Assembly (NCBI GenBank): GCA_002746415.1
Contig: NVXD01000017.1
Location: 124,001 to 188,000, forward strand
Direction of reading: 5' to 3'
Length of the DNA stretch: 64,000 bases
From: Flavobacteriaceae bacterium
GTDB taxonomy: Bacteria > Bacteroidota > Bacteroidia > Flavobacteriales > Flavobacteriaceae
The notes under the pieces were generated by a model. That model was not told the origin of the DNA, did no database searches, and worked only from the letters and a program-made list of their open reading frames with translations. Both the position numbers and the translations under genes were made by a program. Below are positions 34,432 through 43,395 of this stretch, piece after piece; positions within the stretch are counted from its first letter, which is position 1; each line of letters begins with the position of its first letter.

Positions 34432-35769
34432 TTACTTCATGCCTTTCATAGCGCCCATCATCTGCATCATCTTTTTACCGCCACCGCCTTGCATCATTTT
34501 CATCATTTTGCCCATTTGGTCAAACTGTTTCAAAAGCTGGTTCACTTCTTGAATGGTACGACCGCTACCTTTTGCAATACGTTTTTTTCTGCCTGCATTC
34601 AATTTTGAAGGTGTGGAACGTTCATCTGGAGTCATGGAATGTATAATGGCTTCTATATGTTTAAAAGCATCATCATCCACGTCTACTCCTTTTAGCGCTT
34701 TACCGGCACCTGGAATCATCCCCATTAGATCCTTCATATTGCCCATTTTCTTAATTTGCTGTATCTGACTTAAAAAGTCATCAAAACCAAATTTGTTCTT
34801 CGCAATTTTTTTCTGAATTTTTCTGGCCTCTTCCTCATCAAACTGCTCCTGGGCTCTTTCCACAAGTGATATTACATCGCCCATACCTAAAATACGGTCT
34901 GCCATACGTGAAGGATAGAAAACATCTATCGCTTCCATCTTTTCTCCTGTACCAATGAATTTTATGGGCTTATCTACGACCGATTTAATTGAAATGGCCG
35001 CACCACCTCGGGTATCACCATCTAATTTGGTTAATATAACTCCATCAAAGTTTAAGATATCATTAAAGGCCTTTGCCGTATTCACGGCATCTTGCCCAGT
35101 CATGGCATCCACTACAAAAAGTGTTTCTTGAGGGCTTACTGCTTTATGAATGTTGGCAATCTCATCCATCATTTGCTCATCTACTGCCAAACGACCTGCA
35201 GTATCTATGATTACAACATTATAGCCATTGGATTTTGCATGGGCAACCCCTGCTTTAGCAATAGCCACAGGGTCATTATTTTCCTTATCTGAATATACCT
35301 CAACACCAATCTGCTCACCAACAATCTGCAATTGGTCTATTGCAGCAGGTCTGTATACATCACAGGCCACCAATAAAGGTTTTTTGGTTTTTTTATTTTT
35401 AAGATAATTGGCCAATTTTCCAGAAAAAGTAGTTTTACCAGAACCTTGAAGGCCAGACATTAAAATAACCGAAGGATTTCCAGAAAGGTCAACTCCCTCA
35501 GCATCGCCGCCCATTAATTGGGTCAATTCATCCTTTACAATTTTTATCATTAATTGCCCAGGCTGCAAAGTGGTCAATACATTCTGACCCAATGCTTTTT
35601 CTCTAACTTTATTGGTAAACTCCTTGGCTATCCTAAAATTGACATCGGCATCTAACAATGCCCTTCTTATTTCCTTAACGGTCTCAGCAACATTGATTTC
35701 AGTAATCTGACCATGTCCTTTGAGGACGTGGAGGGCTTTATCTAGCTTTTCACTTAAATTATCAAACAT
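34432..35769 (-). CDS. ffh: Signal recognition particle GTPase Ffh (SRP54)
   Basis: A 445-residue SRP54 homologue: N-domain helices (1-85), G-domain with P-loop GLQGSGKTT (106-114) followed by DTAGRLA and TKLDGDTRGGA, and a methionine-rich M-domain (from about 325) ending in MMKMMQGGGGKKMMQMMGAMKG-like sequence. It targets nascent membrane proteins to the SecYEG translocon. The M-domain RNA-binding motif is present as SKLNAGRKKRIAKGSGRT. Confidence 0.98.
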   Translation of the reverse strand: MFDNLSEKLDKALHVLKGHGQITEINVAETVKEIRRALLDADVNFRIAKEFTNKVREKALGQNVLTTLQPGQLMIKIVKDELTQLMGGDAEGVDLSGNPSVILMSGLQGSGKTTFSGKLANYLKNKKTKKPLLVACDVYRPAAIDQLQIVGEQIGVEVYSDKENNDPVAIAKAGVAHAKSNGYNVVIIDTAGRLAVDEQMMDEIANIHKAVSPQETLFVVDAMTGQDAVNTAKAFNDILNFDGVILTKLDGDTRGGAAISIKSVVDKPIKFIGTGEKMEAIDVFYPSRMADRILGMGDVISLVERAQEQFDEEEARKIQKKIAKNKFGFDDFLSQIQQIKKMGNMKDLMGMIPGAGKALKGVDVDDDAFKHIEAIIHSMTPDERSTPSKLNAGRKKRIAKGSGRTIQEVNQLLKQFDQMGKMMKMMQGGGGKKMMQMMGAMKGMK

Positions 35770-35852
35770 AATCTTCCATTATTAACGGGAATGGCAAATT
35801 TAAGAATAACAAAGGGAAGTGGGAAGTTAGATCTTAGAAATAATACAAAACA

Positions 35853-35883
35853 AAAGAGCACCCATCATAGATGGATGCTCTTT
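35853..35883 (-). terminator. Hairpin terminator downstream of the repeat lipoprotein gene
   Basis: AAAGAGCACCCATC and GATGGATGCTCTTT pair as a stem with one mismatch around a 3-nt loop. On the minus strand it is followed by TTTTGTTTTG. It lies 32 nt beyond the stop of the lipoprotein gene and also insulates ffh. Confidence 0.85.
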
Positions 35884-35914
35884 AAGAAGATTTAGGGTAA
35901 AAAAGGGGGCTATC

Positions 35915-37666
35915 TTAATTCTCGAATACTAGAATATTGTATCCAGAATCAGTCTCTTTTTTCAACTCTATTCTTGTTTGCGTAATAGAAATTAATTTGT
36001 AATCTGAAGTAAGTCCTCCTAATGGAGCTTCATCTCCTAAATTTAGGTACACTTTTAACCCTCCATCAAATCCTCTCACTGCTCTCCATATACCATCAGT
36101 TAAAATTGGGTCTGCATTTAAATTTGATACTGATATATTATGTAGGGCGCCAAATTCAAAAATATAATCTGTGTATTCTGAAGTATTATCCATTTCTCCA
36201 ACAGTATAACTAGCCACAGACCAAGTGTTACTTCTCATAATACTTCTGATTTCAACTAAATCATCGTCTATATGATCATTATCACAGTTTCTTAAAAGAA
36301 TTAGCTCAAAACCTTCAACCTCAAACTTTAAATATCTGTCACCTAAATGTCTCAATGGCCATTCAAAACTTACTCCTGGCTCTTCACCCATTGTAATTGC
36401 CATTACTGGAATATCTTGGTCATTTAGAATAATTTCCCATGTTCCATCTGAAGTAGTTGTACCATTACTCAATGTTACCAAACCTTCTGGCATAAACTTA
36501 AATTCGTATCCTAATAATCTTTCTATTCCTTCACCTTGATAAAATACTCTTTTAATTATCCAACTACATTCTTTTAATATGCTTCTCAAAGTGTCTGGAT
36601 CAGTATTTACGATATCACAGGCTTTATGCATGATTATTTTGTTACCATCATCAGAATAAAGTTTAATTTTACCTTCACCAATTTCATACACTAACCACTC
36701 TAAGGTAAAGTCTACCAAGACGTCAAACTCTAAGTTCAATAATATTCTATGCTCGCCAACTCTAGTACTCCAAGCTCCTTCTAGAATATTTCCTTCTCTG
36801 TCTTTAACAACTACACTACCATTTTCATAGAAATTCATAGCATAATCAAAATACTGTTCCGTACGGTATTGACCATCTCTCTTCACTTCATGAACCAACC
36901 ATGGGCATTTCACTAAATACTCATTTAAACGTTCTTGCGTAAAATCATCATCATTATGATCATTGTCATCATCTTCATCACACGCTTCCTTAGCAGTTTC
37001 AATAGCATGAGCCAACTCAGCATTACTATTCACAACCACTTCAGTTTCATCATAAAGAACCAATGTTACTGGGAAATCTATACTGATAAAATCATGTTCA
37101 TCTGTACCTGCAAAGAAACGTCTCAATTCTCTATCACTGTTTACGGTTACGCTTCCAGTTCTTTCTAAATGCGAGTCAAAAGTGTATAACGTCATTGGAT
37201 ACACAAAATCTATACATTCTATATCATCATCACTACCACCTTCTCTACATTCTTCAGCAATAGCACGTAATTCTTGCTTACTATTAATTGTAATTTCTGT
37301 AAAATCTGCCAACGTAATAGTTATTGGAAAAAGGATTTCCAATAAATCTTCATCTGTATCAACAGCATCAATAATTTCTTCGATTAATCTTAAATCATCT
37401 ATGGAATCAATAGTAAGTTCCAATCCGTTTACTTCAACAGTATATGGAAATTGAACAGCAAAACAACTGGCACCATCCACAATATTATCAAAAGACCCAT
37501 CTTGAGAAGATGTATTTTCAATAAGTTTTGCAGTAGCAGAACTTGCTGATATAGTCTCTTGTTCTTCACCATTTGGTAAAGGTTCAATTTCTTTTTGACA
37601 AGAGGTAAAACTAAGAGCCGCTATAAATAGGGCTGAAAACATGAAGTAACTCAAAAACTTTTTCAT
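35915..37666 (-). CDS. Repeat-containing lipoprotein of the ECF regulon
   Basis: A 583-residue lipoprotein (lipobox TSC, Cys23). The N-terminal half holds tandem units of about 50 residues built on an F-P-h-T-h strand followed by hTINSxxELxxh (FPYTVEVNG, FPITITLAD, VYPMTLYTF, FPVTLVLYD). An Asp-rich linker DEDDDNDHNDDDF follows. The C-terminal half has three lipocalin-like units of about 105 residues, each starting with L-x4-C/N-x-W. Function is unknown; surface display or ligand binding is plausible. It has an ECF-type promoter identical in layout to that of the FecR gene and is divergent from the sigma gene, so it is very likely a target of that sigma factor. Confidence 0.8.
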   Translation of the reverse strand: MKKFLSYFMFSALFIAALSFTSCQKEIEPLPNGEEQETISASSATAKLIENTSSQDGSFDNIVDGASCFAVQFPYTVEVNGLELTIDSIDDLRLIEEIIDAVDTDEDLLEILFPITITLADFTEITINSKQELRAIAEECREGGSDDDIECIDFVYPMTLYTFDSHLERTGSVTVNSDRELRRFFAGTDEHDFISIDFPVTLVLYDETEVVVNSNAELAHAIETAKEACDEDDDNDHNDDDFTQERLNEYLVKCPWLVHEVKRDGQYRTEQYFDYAMNFYENGSVVVKDREGNILEGAWSTRVGEHRILLNLEFDVLVDFTLEWLVYEIGEGKIKLYSDDGNKIIMHKACDIVNTDPDTLRSILKECSWIIKRVFYQGEGIERLLGYEFKFMPEGLVTLSNGTTTSDGTWEIILNDQDIPVMAITMGEEPGVSFEWPLRHLGDRYLKFEVEGFELILLRNCDNDHIDDDLVEIRSIMRSNTWSVASYTVGEMDNTSEYTDYIFEFGALHNISVSNLNADPILTDGIWRAVRGFDGGLKVYLNLGDEAPLGGLTSDYKLISITQTRIELKKETDSGYNILVFEN

Positions 37667-37703
37667 AACGATTTGGATTTTTATTATGTTCGTATAGTTC
37701 TAA

Positions 37704-37730
37704 AACAACTAACTTTTAAAATACCCTACC
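37704..37730 (-). promoter_or_regulatory. ECF-sigma promoter GGTAGGGTATTT-N9-GTTGTT (lipoprotein gene)
   Basis: On the minus strand, GGTAGGGTATTT (37730-37719) is followed after 9 nt by GTTGTT (37709-37704), 37 nt before the lipoprotein start. The same two blocks with exactly the same spacing precede the fecR-like gene. The pattern resembles the Bacteroidota ECF promoter type with a GTAGGG-like -35 and a GTTGT-like -10. Confidence 0.8.
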
Positions 37731-37774
37731 CCATTTTTAATTTTTTTTAAAATATCTTTGAAAAAACCAATCGA

Positions 37775-38287
37775 TTGAGCAGTAAAAATACAGATAACGT
37801 ATGTGAAGAGAAGATCTTTAGCATTCTCTTTGAAACTAATTCCAAAACGGTTTTTAATTACATATATTATAAATTCGGTAATGAAGAGAAGGCATATGAT
37901 GCCGTGCAGGAAGCTTTCGTAAAACTATGGGAGAACTGTGCCAAAGTAACTCCTGAAAAAGCCAAGGCTTATGTGTATACCATTGCCAACAATTTATACC
38001 TTAATGTATTAAAGGCTGAAAAAGTGCGCATGAAGTATGCCGATAGAGCAAATGACACTTCTTATGAGTCCCCAGAGTTTTTAATGGAGGAAAAAGAGTA
38101 CAAGGAAAAACTGGACAATGCCTTGAACAGTTTACCTGAAAATCAACGCACCACTTTTTTATTGAATAGGATTGATGGAAAAAAATATGCAGAGATTGCA
38201 GAAATGGAAGGTGTAAGTGTAAAAGCCATTGAAAAACGAATGCACTTGGCCTTGAAAAGTTTAAGGGAACAAATTGATGGGATATAG
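37775..38287 (+). CDS. ECF sigma factor (sigma-70 family)
   Basis: A 170-residue extracytoplasmic-function sigma factor: region 2 about 12-80 (DAVQEAFVKLWEN) and region 4 about 110-165 (LPENQRTTFLLNRIDGKKYAEIAEM, with helix-turn-helix VSVKAIEKRMHLALKSL). The frame has no ATG at its beginning; TTG at 37775 is the likely start. In Bacteroidota such genes normally sit directly before a FecR anti-sigma and a TonB receptor. Here these lie 7.6 kb further on, beyond three opposing genes. Its predicted targets are the divergent lipoprotein and the fecR/receptor operon. Confidence 0.92.
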   Translation: MSSKNTDNVCEEKIFSILFETNSKTVFNYIYYKFGNEEKAYDAVQEAFVKLWENCAKVTPEKAKAYVYTIANNLYLNVLKAEKVRMKYADRANDTSYESPEFLMEEKEYKEKLDNALNSLPENQRTTFLLNRIDGKKYAEIAEMEGVSVKAIEKRMHLALKSLREQIDGI

Positions 38288-38350
38288 TTTTAGCACCTCT
38301 TCAGCAATTCTTTTCTTAAAGGCAGTTTTGGGGATTGTACATATCTAAAA

Positions 38351-38383
38351 GTTCCCAATAAACAAAAATCGCCTATTGGGAAC
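38351..38383. repeat. Perfect 10-bp inverted repeat at the sigma/DUF1080 boundary
   Basis: GTTCCCAATA and TATTGGGAAC flank a 13-nt loop in the 159-nt gap between the convergent sigma and HEAT/DUF1080 genes. There is no clear U-tract on either strand, so terminator function is uncertain. Confidence 0.7.
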
Positions 38384-38446
38384 AATCCGTCTTAGTTTGG
38401 AAATTGTTTGACCAAACCATGACCTTTTACTCAAGATTCTTCTCTT

Positions 38447-41400
38447 TTATTTTAATCTTTTTATCCTAATATTACGAAAATCAAGTTCCGATCCGTGGCC
38501 TAAAAATGCTATATGCCCGTTATTCTTCAATAATCCTGGATGATCCTTATGGTCTAACGTGCCTTGTTTTGAAGCTTCCTTCATATTTCCCTCAATAATA
38601 ACAGACCCGTTTAATACAATTTTAATATAATCCCCTTTTACTATGACCTCCTCAGAGTTCCATTCTCCGACAGCCTTCAAAAATCCTCTTTTCGCAGGCA
38701 TAATCCCATAAACTGAACCATGATATTGATAAGGTTTTAAATTTGCATATATGGGTGCGGTATCGTCCAGTATTTGTAACTCTTTTGCTACGTAAGCAGC
38801 GTCGCCTTCAAGAGGGGTGTGAATACCCAGCCCATTATTGGCGCCAGGGGTTAATTTAAAATCGAACCTAAAAATAAAATCGGAATACTCTTCAACTGTA
38901 TAAAGATTTCCATGGCCTCCCTCCTCAGGTCTTACCACTAATTTGTTCTCTTCCACTAAATAATCAGTTTTATTCCCAGTCCAATGATTCAAATCCTTTC
39001 CATTGAAAAGTGACTTAAAACCTGCAACTCTTTCTTCATCGGATAAAAGCACATCCCCAGAATCAATTTCACGGATAAAAATATTTCTGAATCCCAAATC
39101 TTCACCATGTGCTTGTAACTCAATAGCCTCTTTAACAAAAATGGCGCTCTTACTATCCCAATAATTTTCAAGAATTGCATTATCTGTTACCAGTACACCA
39201 TTTAAATGCACTGTAACCCTTTCGCCCACCATTTTAATTCTAAAGGTATTCCATTCATTTACAGGATTGTCAGCTACTTTTAAAGGCGAGCTTATATTTC
39301 TCTGATTATTATATAATCCTCCAGATCCCACTTGAGCTCCTACATTAATTAAAGCAACATCCCAAATTTGAACTTGTGGAGTTCCCCTTAAATAAATACC
39401 ACTGTCACCACCTTTGGTTATCTTCCAATCTACCAGCAATTCAAAATCTCCATAATCCTTAACGGTACTGATATTATTGTACCCTTCTCCCTTAAAACCA
39501 ATAATTCCATCCTTAATAAACCAATCTTCCATCATTTGTTTATTGGCTTTTGCTTGGGCCCTAGTCATTATCCTTTTTGACATCTTGCCTCTTGCGATAG
39601 GATTTTCAACCAATCCTTCCCAGCCGGTAAAATCTTTACCATTAAAAATGGAAATGAACCCTTTTTCATTTGACATATTGTCCAAAAATTCTTTAACATC
39701 AATTTTGATGTATTGGCTATCGGGTCCTGTTAAATTACTAATGCTTTTTGAAACTATTTCCCTTACCAAATTGCCGCTCAATTCATTCTTTTTTCCAGGA
39801 GTGGGAAGGGCTATTTTAATTGCTGCATTGGATGCTGTTGTAATCAATCCCTTTGTATCCAAATACTCTGAAACAAAGACCAGTGACAAAAACGTTTTAA
39901 TACTACTAGCACTTTTAATAATTTCCTTTTGATCACTCAGGCCCGTTTTAAATGGTATTAATTTCTTAATCAGTAATAACTTCTGGTCATCTGGATAAGA
40001 AGATTTACCCACCTGTGATAAGTAGTACTTAAAGGCACTTGAACGTATTTTATTTTCTAAACTTGTACTTGCTTTTTCAAACAAATAGGGCAATGCATCA
40101 TTATTCCTCCAATTTGCCAAGGCATTCAATGCCACCATTTTTTCTTTGGCACTTCCTAAGTTTAATGATTTCACAACTAGCTTTAGTGACTCATCACTAT
40201 TTAATGCAGGTAAAATAGGGAGAATTTTCCCCTTTTGATCCATTGCGTTATAGGCATCAATAACTACTCTTGAATTATCCTCTTTGGAATTGCCCAAAAC
40301 ATGGATAGCTGCTTTCTGGACATTTGCAATATCGGTAGGATTTTGAGCACTATTAATCAGTCTTATGATAGTTGATAGTTCAGTTGTAGGGGCTAATGAT
40401 GATAATGCCGCATATATCGTGGAATTTAAATCATCGTTCCCGTTTTTAAGCAATGCCACTACCTCATCAAACTTCGATGTTGCACTACGGGCAGCCAAAA
40501 CACTCACTAGAACTTCTTTCCCTCCATCCATCATCTCACTCATACTGTTTGCCAGCACATTACTGTCTCCAACATCACATACTCTTAACAAAGTGACTTT
40601 TATGGCATTATACTCTTTTGGTAAAGTTGCTTGCTTTAACGCTTTAAGCAATACAGGAAGTGCTTTCTTCTTATCTTGAAAAGCTAAAGCCTTTATTCCA
40701 GCAACTTTTACATTGATATCATTATCTTTTATCGCTACTAAAATGCATTTCTCAAATACAACCGCTTCTTTCCTTTTACTTAGCATTCTAATTAATTGAG
40801 GCTTACCTTCTACTGGCATTTTCTTATAAGCCTTGACCCATTTAGAAACCTCGTTGACCATTAAACCATGTGATGCTGCATTTAAAACTGCTCCCCTATA
40901 TTCATTGTTTTTATGTTTGGCTTCTTTCACCAATGTTTTGGTAAAACTATCCCCGTATATTGCTCTTAAAAGTTGTACTGCGGCCGATCTAAAATGTAAT
41001 TGTGCCTCCGAAGTACAATTTTTTAATAGCGTTTTGCCAACTTCCGCACCAACAAGTACATTTCCTGTCTCGTTAAGTCTATTTCCATAATGGATATAGG
41101 CCAAAATAGCTTTAGATCTATCCAAATTATATTCAGCCTTTTTTACGGCGTCAACAAGGACTTCTTTAGAGCCCTCATCTGCAATTTCGGCTAGGGCCAT
41201 TAAAGATTTTTGCCGTATTAAAATAGAATTATCCACTGCCAGTTGTTCTAAAAGGCCAACGGAAGGGTTATAATTTAATTTCCCCAAGGCTTCTATAAAT
41301 GTAGGCTGTTTTTCAGTATCAGCCTTTTTGGTTGCTTCATAAACAGCTTTAGAAGCCTTTAAAGTACCAATTGACATTAAGACTGCCAGTGCAGGCTTGT

Positions 41401-41860
41401 AAAGTTTATCTTCCCCTAAATATGCGCTTAATACGTGAACACTGGCATCACTTCCACAATGCATTAAACCAGCCATTAAAAATGTTTTAATCTCAGTATT
41501 GGCCATCTTGTCCAAAGCCCTTAGCAAAGCTTCTTCCACAACACTGGTCCCTATTGTACGCTCTCTTCCTCCACTATATCTTGCAACACTTTCAATTGCA
41601 TATCTAGCTTGAGTATCGTCTCCTGTTCCCAATGGAACCAACATATCACAAAATTGAAGAACACCTTCGGAATTCAATCCAATGATCTCTTCCATTAATT
41701 TATCTGAGTGCTCCAAATTTTTTGTTGGTAATTGCGCCAGAATATCTGCCACCTTAGTCTCTAAGGTTCTATTATTTTGGGCATCTATATTATTCGTTGT
41801 GCACAACATCACAAAAAATGCACTTATAATTATATTGATTTTTTTCATTTTTTTAATCAT
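38447..41860 (-). CDS. Exported HEAT-repeat protein with two DUF1080 (3-keto-disaccharide hydrolase) domains
   Basis: A 1137-residue secreted protein: signal peptide (1-27; Met5 is an alternative start), an alpha-helical HEAT/armadillo-type solenoid (about 30-700) and two DUF1080 jelly-roll domains (about 732-931 and 942-1137). Each domain opens with FNGKDxxxW. DUF1080 enzymes cleave 3-keto-glycosides. Its gene starts 4 nt after the stop of a secreted Gfo/Idh/MocA oxidoreductase, an enzyme class that can make the 3-keto group, so the two probably act together in the periplasm. Catalytic competence of each domain cannot be judged here; the second keeps a GIHTPLEGD segment. Confidence 0.82.
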   Translation of the reverse strand: MIKKMKKINIIISAFFVMLCTTNNIDAQNNRTLETKVADILAQLPTKNLEHSDKLMEEIIGLNSEGVLQFCDMLVPLGTGDDTQARYAIESVARYSGGRERTIGTSVVEEALLRALDKMANTEIKTFLMAGLMHCGSDASVHVLSAYLGEDKLYKPALAVLMSIGTLKASKAVYEATKKADTEKQPTFIEALGKLNYNPSVGLLEQLAVDNSILIRQKSLMALAEIADEGSKEVLVDAVKKAEYNLDRSKAILAYIHYGNRLNETGNVLVGAEVGKTLLKNCTSEAQLHFRSAAVQLLRAIYGDSFTKTLVKEAKHKNNEYRGAVLNAASHGLMVNEVSKWVKAYKKMPVEGKPQLIRMLSKRKEAVVFEKCILVAIKDNDINVKVAGIKALAFQDKKKALPVLLKALKQATLPKEYNAIKVTLLRVCDVGDSNVLANSMSEMMDGGKEVLVSVLAARSATSKFDEVVALLKNGNDDLNSTIYAALSSLAPTTELSTIIRLINSAQNPTDIANVQKAAIHVLGNSKEDNSRVVIDAYNAMDQKGKILPILPALNSDESLKLVVKSLNLGSAKEKMVALNALANWRNNDALPYLFEKASTSLENKIRSSAFKYYLSQVGKSSYPDDQKLLLIKKLIPFKTGLSDQKEIIKSASSIKTFLSLVFVSEYLDTKGLITTASNAAIKIALPTPGKKNELSGNLVREIVSKSISNLTGPDSQYIKIDVKEFLDNMSNEKGFISIFNGKDFTGWEGLVENPIARGKMSKRIMTRAQAKANKQMMEDWFIKDGIIGFKGEGYNNISTVKDYGDFELLVDWKITKGGDSGIYLRGTPQVQIWDVALINVGAQVGSGGLYNNQRNISSPLKVADNPVNEWNTFRIKMVGERVTVHLNGVLVTDNAILENYWDSKSAIFVKEAIELQAHGEDLGFRNIFIREIDSGDVLLSDEERVAGFKSLFNGKDLNHWTGNKTDYLVEENKLVVRPEEGGHGNLYTVEEYSDFIFRFDFKLTPGANNGLGIHTPLEGDAAYVAKELQILDDTAPIYANLKPYQYHGSVYGIMPAKRGFLKAVGEWNSEEVIVKGDYIKIVLNGSVIIEGNMKEASKQGTLDHKDHPGLLKNNGHIAFLGHGSELDFRNIRIKRLK

Positions 41861-41864
41861 TGTA

Positions 41865-43133
41865 TTAGTATGCCCATGAACTTCTCATAGGTTGATTTAT
41901 TAATCTATTTGCTTCTTCGTCATTGATGAATTCTTGCTTTTCCGAATCAAACTCTAAAGTCCTTCCTAAACGAAGGGCTATAATGCCCATATTCACAATA
42001 GTAGCAGAACGATGTCCGTTCTCTTCATTTAAGGCGAATTTCTGTCTGGTTTTCACTGCCTCTGAAAAAGTCCCTATTTGCTCTTCTGGGTCTGGCATGC
42101 TATCTATTAATCCTTGGACATTGGGAATAGTAGATTTAAACCCATTGTATATTTTTCCATTGGGACCTTCAATATATGCGGCATCTTTATCCCTATTCTC
42201 CCCATCTAAAATTATTTGGCATCCGTCTGCATAGGTATATGTAATTTTCCTCCAGGCACCTATCGCATCATAATGTTGTTGTGGAGCATCCACTTCTACT
42301 TTTACAGGACTGGTATTATCTTTTCCCAAAAAATATTGTACGGGATCTATATAGTGCTGACCCATATCCCCAAGTCCTCCCCCGTCATAATCCCAATACC
42401 CCCTAAAGGTTGAATGCGTTCTATGTGGATGATAAGGTTTTTCTGGTGCAGGACCCAGCCACATATTGTAATCAAAATGCTCTGGAACATTTTGTGGTTT
42501 TAAATTCTCTTTTCCTACCCAGTAAAATTTCCAATTAAAACCAGTAACACCACTAATAGTGACCTTTAAAGGCCACCCCAAAGCACCACTATCTACAACT
42601 TTTTTAAGGTTTTTTACTGGAGTTCCCATTCCATAAAAATTATCCTTAAAACGGAACCATGTATTTAATCTGAACATTTTCCCATGAACCTTCATTGCTT
42701 CAACTACCCGTTTCCCTTCCCCAATGGTTCTAGTCATTGGTTTTTCACACCAAACATCTTTACCTGCTTCTGCTGCCATAACAGACATAATCCCATGCCA
42801 ATGGGGTGGAGTTGCGATATGAATTATATCAATATCTGGTCTCTGTAATACTTCCCTAAAATCACGATACCCTTTTACATCACCCCCAACTTTTTGAAGT
42901 GTTTTGGCTAGGTGCTGACCATCTGCATCACAAATTGCCAATAATTTTGTGTCCTCATAATTTAAATGTCCTTGCCCCATTCCTCCAACTCCAATTACCG
43001 CCTTAGTAAGTTGATCACTGGGAGCCAAGAAGTTGACACCTCCCAAAACATGTCTTGGAACAATTGTAATACCTGTCGCTATCGCCAAAGTTTTCTTAAC
43101 AAAACCTCTACGATCATTTGTTTTTTTCATCAT
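41865..43133 (-). CDS. Tat-exported Gfo/Idh/MocA-family oxidoreductase
   Basis: A 422-residue NAD(P)-dependent oxidoreductase. The start is placed at the ATGATG of 43128-43133 because it yields a twin-arginine signal (NDRRGFVKKTLAIATG); the open frame extends 64 codons further but that part looks non-coding. The Rossmann motif is VIGVGGMGQGH and the family EKP motif is CEKPMT. Export by Tat implies that the cofactor is bound before translocation. With the DUF1080 partner immediately downstream it is likely to oxidise a glycoside at C3 before cleavage. The substrate is unknown. Confidence 0.86.
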   Translation of the reverse strand: MMKKTNDRRGFVKKTLAIATGITIVPRHVLGGVNFLAPSDQLTKAVIGVGGMGQGHLNYEDTKLLAICDADGQHLAKTLQKVGGDVKGYRDFREVLQRPDIDIIHIATPPHWHGIMSVMAAEAGKDVWCEKPMTRTIGEGKRVVEAMKVHGKMFRLNTWFRFKDNFYGMGTPVKNLKKVVDSGALGWPLKVTISGVTGFNWKFYWVGKENLKPQNVPEHFDYNMWLGPAPEKPYHPHRTHSTFRGYWDYDGGGLGDMGQHYIDPVQYFLGKDNTSPVKVEVDAPQQHYDAIGAWRKITYTYADGCQIILDGENRDKDAAYIEGPNGKIYNGFKSTIPNVQGLIDSMPDPEEQIGTFSEAVKTRQKFALNEENGHRSATIVNMGIIALRLGRTLEFDSEKQEFINDEEANRLINQPMRSSWAY

Positions 43134-43190
43134 AGTATGTTCAATAATTTTAAAAGATTTAAACAAAGAAATAAGGCCTTGTGTAAAATA

Positions 43191-43212
43191 TGGGGTAATG
43201 AATGGGGTAATG
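43191..43212. promoter_or_regulatory. Direct repeat TGGGGTAATG x2, candidate operator
   Basis: Two exact 10-bp copies with a 12-bp period lie 58-79 nt upstream of the Gfo/Idh start, in the 262-nt gap (43134-43395) that otherwise holds nothing recognisable. Direct repeats near one helical turn apart are the normal target of OmpR/SARP-type winged helices, and the neighbouring gene encodes such a domain. Confidence 0.45.
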
Positions 43213-43395
43213 CTACTAAAAAAAATGTTTACTGTTTTTAGTAGAAAGAGACCAATGGTCAATATGCTAAAAGATTGTGAAGTGCCAAAAATTGCAGTAA
43301 AGTGTTTTAAATGCAATAAAAACAACCCAGAAGTTAGTATTACTTTTTACTTCCAACTTGGGCTAGGCAAATTATAATGCTAATGAAATCTCTTA

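Noticed and set aside
43134-43325. 64-codon upstream extension of the Gfo/Idh gene
   Set aside because: The extension would hide the Tat signal peptide and shows no conserved sequence; the ATGATG at 43128-43133 is the better start.
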